Positions 56,101-61,243 of a DNA stretch of 64,000 bases are shown here, piece by piece. The notes beneath the pieces are model-generated. The model was not told where the DNA came from. It made no database searches and was given only the letters and a program-made list of their open reading frames with translations. Within the stretch, counting starts at the first letter, position 1. Each line of letters begins with the position of its first letter. The translations under genes were made by a program, and so were the position numbers. Origin of the DNA: Hofstenia miamia (lineage: Eukaryota; Xenacoelomorpha; Acoela; Hofsteniidae); the NCBI GenBank assembly GCA_900660155.1, contig CABFPE010000093.1, positions 741,987 to 805,986 on the forward strand, given 5' to 3'.

Positions 56101-59100
56101 TGAATTTTGTAATAAGCGCTGGTCAATTTTCTCATTCCGGCTTTGTTGTGCTTGTAGTCGACGTCACCTGTTGAGACATTTACATTGTATTCTTTATAAT
56201 TAATCTATACTCGCCATTTGTTCGCATACTATTTTATTTATATTATTTAAAGGGTGTTTCTCTCAGTAGACGCTTTATTGGAAATCAATGCTTTTCTCAT
56301 ACTATAGATTCACTTGAAACAAAAGAAGTGGTGTTGGTCCAATGGCTGCATTATTATCAACAATATAATTTTTGGTATTTCAGAAACATTGTGATCTAAA
56401 TTAAAATTCAGTTTTGGGATCGTACTAAAAGTTATTGTGTGATTTCTAAATTAATTTGGAGAATTCAATTAAAGATTCTAGCATGATTGTCATAGCAAGT
56501 GATTTTACATTTTAACTGAGTTTTTCTAATCTAAATCCTATGTGCAATTTCAAAACTTTCCATACATTTCGAAATCCATTTTCCGGCTAATCCACGTAAA
56601 CTTCTCTATATTTAAAAGTTTTATTTATTTATAGCAATGTTTGCGAAGCATGTGTTCGTTTTTCGTGCGATTTCATACTAGGGGTATACAATGGTGGAGA
56701 AAAATCTTTGCGCCAAAATATTTAATAAAATAATGCCAAAATGTTTATATCTTTGGTTTGGGATGTAGTTTTTGGATGAAACTACTCAGGAATGTTACGA
56801 GGCAATTCTATTATCCTTTTCACAATAAGATTAGTAATTCACCTAGGCAACCATGCACAAAACTTGTTTATTGCAGATGTGCTTGGTCATGCGATAGTTA
56901 GCATTTAGATTGAAAAATTAAGATTGAAGTTATGCTGTTCTTTTTTATATGCACATGTTTATATTAACCTAAGTCTTCAATTATAGTGATATTAATGCAA
57001 TAAAGGGGAATAATGTTAAAAAATTTAAAAAGTATAACCCATGCCTGTTAACAGGACCATTGAAATTTCCTTACCATGTAGAACTAATAATTTTGAAACG
57101 GGTTAAAGTCGAGGACAAAGGTCAAGTTTGATTAAATGGTTATTAGTTTTTAAAACTATCAGCATAACCTATGACATAAGTTAAGGAAACCTTAATGCAA
57201 ATTTCCACTCGAAGTATTCAAAAACACTACATGTTACATTGATTTTGTGTAGTTTTTTTAGTTTTATGTACATGTGTGTTTGGATTGGTTTCACAACTAA
57301 TGACTGTTTTTGCAATTTGAGCCTTTTTCCTAACCTTAAACTACCTAGCATCCTTTATAAAGGACAAGCCGTTTTTCCCCCATTTACAATTAATCTTCAA
57401 GTCTTAGGAAATTTTAAAATCGTGAGGCCTGGGCAACTCTATTAGGAGCCACGCTTTAATGCAATGTTGAAAACTTCTGTTAAAACATATTGCTGTGGCT
57501 GAAGTTGTTGAAAATATAAAAAATTTTCTTTCCATGTATTAACTTTTGAGCCCATGGAAGCGGCAAAGAACTTCGAGTGTTTCTTGATATGTGCAATGAT
57601 ATCCCAAACCCATTTAGGTGTGCCGTGCGCAAACTCAGAGGTCGCGGAATGAGAACGAAAAAGCAAGAGGAGACTCTCCTCTATCACGTTGTGCTTTCAC
57701 ATTGATCATAGATTTTACAATTTTTGAGCTGTAAGCGTTCAACATTTTTTACAATCATGAAAAATTTTCAAAAATCCCTGCAATGTACGTTTATATAGAG
57801 CGTTGAAATCGTATTAATCCCATGTTTTGAAGTAGTTTTAGCAGAAATTAATTTCCTCTGGCATTTCAAAGACCGCAGTTTGACATCGTTTCGTGCTTTT
57901 TAAAATTAACTCATTCTACCGACGGATGCAATGTCTGTCGCGCATTTCCGCGCAGACTGCTGCATAATTGAATTATTTCACGATGACACTCGATAATATT
58001 TGCACTGGTTTTTAATTTAAAATGCTTTTAGCTAGTTTACGAGTAAACCCTGTCAATTAAGTTTTTCAAATGGCCTATTTCTATAATATTTTAGCGAGTG
58101 TAAAATTTTATTTGTTGCAGTTTTTCAGAATCAGTTTTGCTCATCCGATAGTAAAACTTTAATCTTATGTCCCAGTGATAAACCCAATTTTCCAGTGTTG
58201 TGAAAATGAAAACCAAACTCCTGAAATATATGTTTTGCTTCAAAGAATCCAGCTTCTGATGCATAAATCGAACAATTTTCTTCCAAATTTTGTAGATTTC
58301 ATCTAACAACTTTAATTTAGTCAATGTATGGGTCAAATTTAGGTAAAAAAAATTTTGTTAATTTTACAAACATTTAGTCATTGTTGGTCTCTTCTATAAT
58401 TCCCATTTCAACGCACTTGCAATTATCAATGAAAGCAAACTAAATTGTTCCCTGATTGCGTGCTTCGTACAATTTTTCGATCTATTCTCAAGTTTTTGAT
58501 TATGATAAACATATTTAGGCAAATTTAAGATTAACCAATTTTTTGTACAATGCATATGCTTTTTTACAAACTTAATTTTTAAAATCTCAATGGAAATTGT
58601 TAGTAGAGAAGACTGCGTTTTGTCGGTCCGTCAAAAGACTATTAAAGTAAATCCACTAAAGCATTTCCTTTGCATCCCATACACGCAAGTTTTCTTTTTC
58701 ATTCCTTTCTATTTTGTTAATTTAAAATGCAAATGTTGTGATTTTTTAGTAGTCTAAAGGATGTATACCTTAAAAATAGCATTTTGCCTGTTAACTAGGG
58801 CTGGAAACTGGTCGACCCGACTCGCGGATCGTGTTGAAGTTGTTTTCTTTATATCGGGTCATGTTGGGTCATTCGTTAACATTGATATTAATTACTAATT
58901 ACATGTATAGATTCTAACGCTACACTGAACTATTGAAAGTTGTATTACATGTAACTTTTTTGCCGCAAAACAAGTAATCCATAGCAAAAAAATTAATTTT
59001 ACCACTAGTTATGTGTATAAACTTGTATATTTTTTGGTGACATGTTGTATTTTTCAAACCGAATCTCTATTGAAATGAACTAAGTTGCCTTGAATACTAG

Positions 59101-61209
59101 CTTCACTCTATAATCAGATTTTGCAGATTTTAGCCTCCTTCATCAAACTTTTTGTCATGTTAAGAGTAGAGAGTGACATCGGGTACCCGAAAAACCCGAC
59201 CAGATTTCGGGGCAGGTTCGGGCATCAAACTTTCGGGTCGGGTTCGGGTACAAAGATTAGATTGATTATTAAAAAATTATTGATGTTGATGATTGCGTGA
59301 TTGGAGAAAGATACACAACATCAAATTAAATTCAACGTTTCGGGGAGGGTCGGGGTAAATGTTTGCCTCATTGTCACTCTCTAGCTAAGAGGTCGATTTC
59401 TGTTTGAAATGCAAACTAGTTTCATAATTGATCAGTGGCTGATTTGGAGATACTAGATCGTTTTCTTACTTTTATATTATGTTCTACCACTTTACTAAAT
59501 TCATTGTTAGTTTTAGTTTTTGAATTGGCCTTAGGCATATCAAATATTTTGGAAATTAGTAATTGGGTTGGGTCGGGAAGTTTATAATTACTTGAAGATG
59601 TTTTGATTATTTACACCAATCGCAATCGGAATGCGGTTATTCAAACGAACCATAATTTCTGCATTTCTGCACTGTACTTTGTTTTTAGTTAAAAGTTTTC
59701 TCTTATTTTTTACATTTTTGTTAATAGATACTTGTTCTAAATAAATTTTATCGAATTGACAAATTCTATCGGATGAGTAAAACTATCTTACAGTTATACG
59801 ACAATATATTTCACAGGTTTTAAAAGTTTTTTTAATTTATCCGTTGCAATTAAGCACCCTATTTTTTAACAGACAGCTTTTATTAAAATCACCAAAAAAA
59901 ATAATAACCTGCACACTTGTACTATTTTTCATAAAATTTCTTAAATATGACCCTATTGTTGCGATTTCCAATCAATCAATAATAGAGCAACGCCTCTGAT
60001 CCTCGTTAGCCAATAAATATTTACAAAACACTCTCGTGTTACACATTCTCATAATGATTGAAACACGTAATTTCCCGCCGATAGCGTTTTGTTTTACAAT
60101 CATTCAATTGGGTATTTAAATGTAAATGAGATAATGACTGTGTCTCTTATGTGATTTGTTGTTTAGATGTGAGGTTGTCAGCGTTTGATGGCTGACTAAT
60201 TGGCGGATTGTCATTTCCAATTCATCATCCATTTGCTACAAACTGTCGATCATGATTTTCACTTACTTTCGTATTTGCCAAATTACTTTATTATATATTA
60301 GTGTTGGGTACTATGAGAAAATAGAAAATTTTTACCCAGCTATTTTTCTGTGATCCCTGTACAATTTTTCTAATTATTAGAAAATATGCGTAGGGTAATC
60401 TTAATTAACAGTTTGTGTGTTCAAATATGAGTGACTTCAGTGATAATTGTGTTAGCATTGAATATAGTTGACAAAATTGAGGGTGTGAATCAATATGCCT
60501 TTGCACAGTTTAAAGACTTTCATTGTTTTTGACAGGAGTGTTGTTGTATAGGTATTAAAGTACTAGAACCGGAATCGAAAGTGCTTATTATATGAGATCA
60601 GACAATATCAGTTGCTTTTAATCAGTTCTTCCCAATCACAGTAATTTGAGTGCCGTCGTTTTGTTTCGCATGGTTTAAGTAACATAAAGTTTCGCTTTTT
60701 AAGTTTTCTAGAGGCCAGTCGTCTTGATAAACTTTATTTTGTTCCGCGACTACGCTTAAAAGTGAACATGTTTCTGCCCATAGCGCTCCATTACCAGCAT
60801 TAAGGAAAGTCTTCTCGACTGCACTAAGCTGTCCATCGTCTTTTGCGAAAAACGGGATAGCTCCTTAGACCGCATATCAATAACCTCATAAAATTGTGCT
60901 CGGCCACTATTGTAGATTATTAGTAATGTCTTAAATTATCAATGTCTCCATTGAAAAATTGGCTAATGTATATGAAACAGATAACTGAACAATATCTGAT
61001 ATGAAATAACAAAACATCTTAAGATGTCTTGCATTTAGAAGTCCACTTAAAACATTTATTCGTGGATATCCATTTTTTGTAATTAAGAACATTAATAAAG
61101 TACGAGTATGTAGTCAGTTTTAATGTGTCATGTATTGAACATATATCTAGACATATTCAAATACCAATTGCAATCATATATGTATATATGAGACTTTGTA
61201 CTCAGCCCC

Positions 61210-61243
<34 letters not shown>
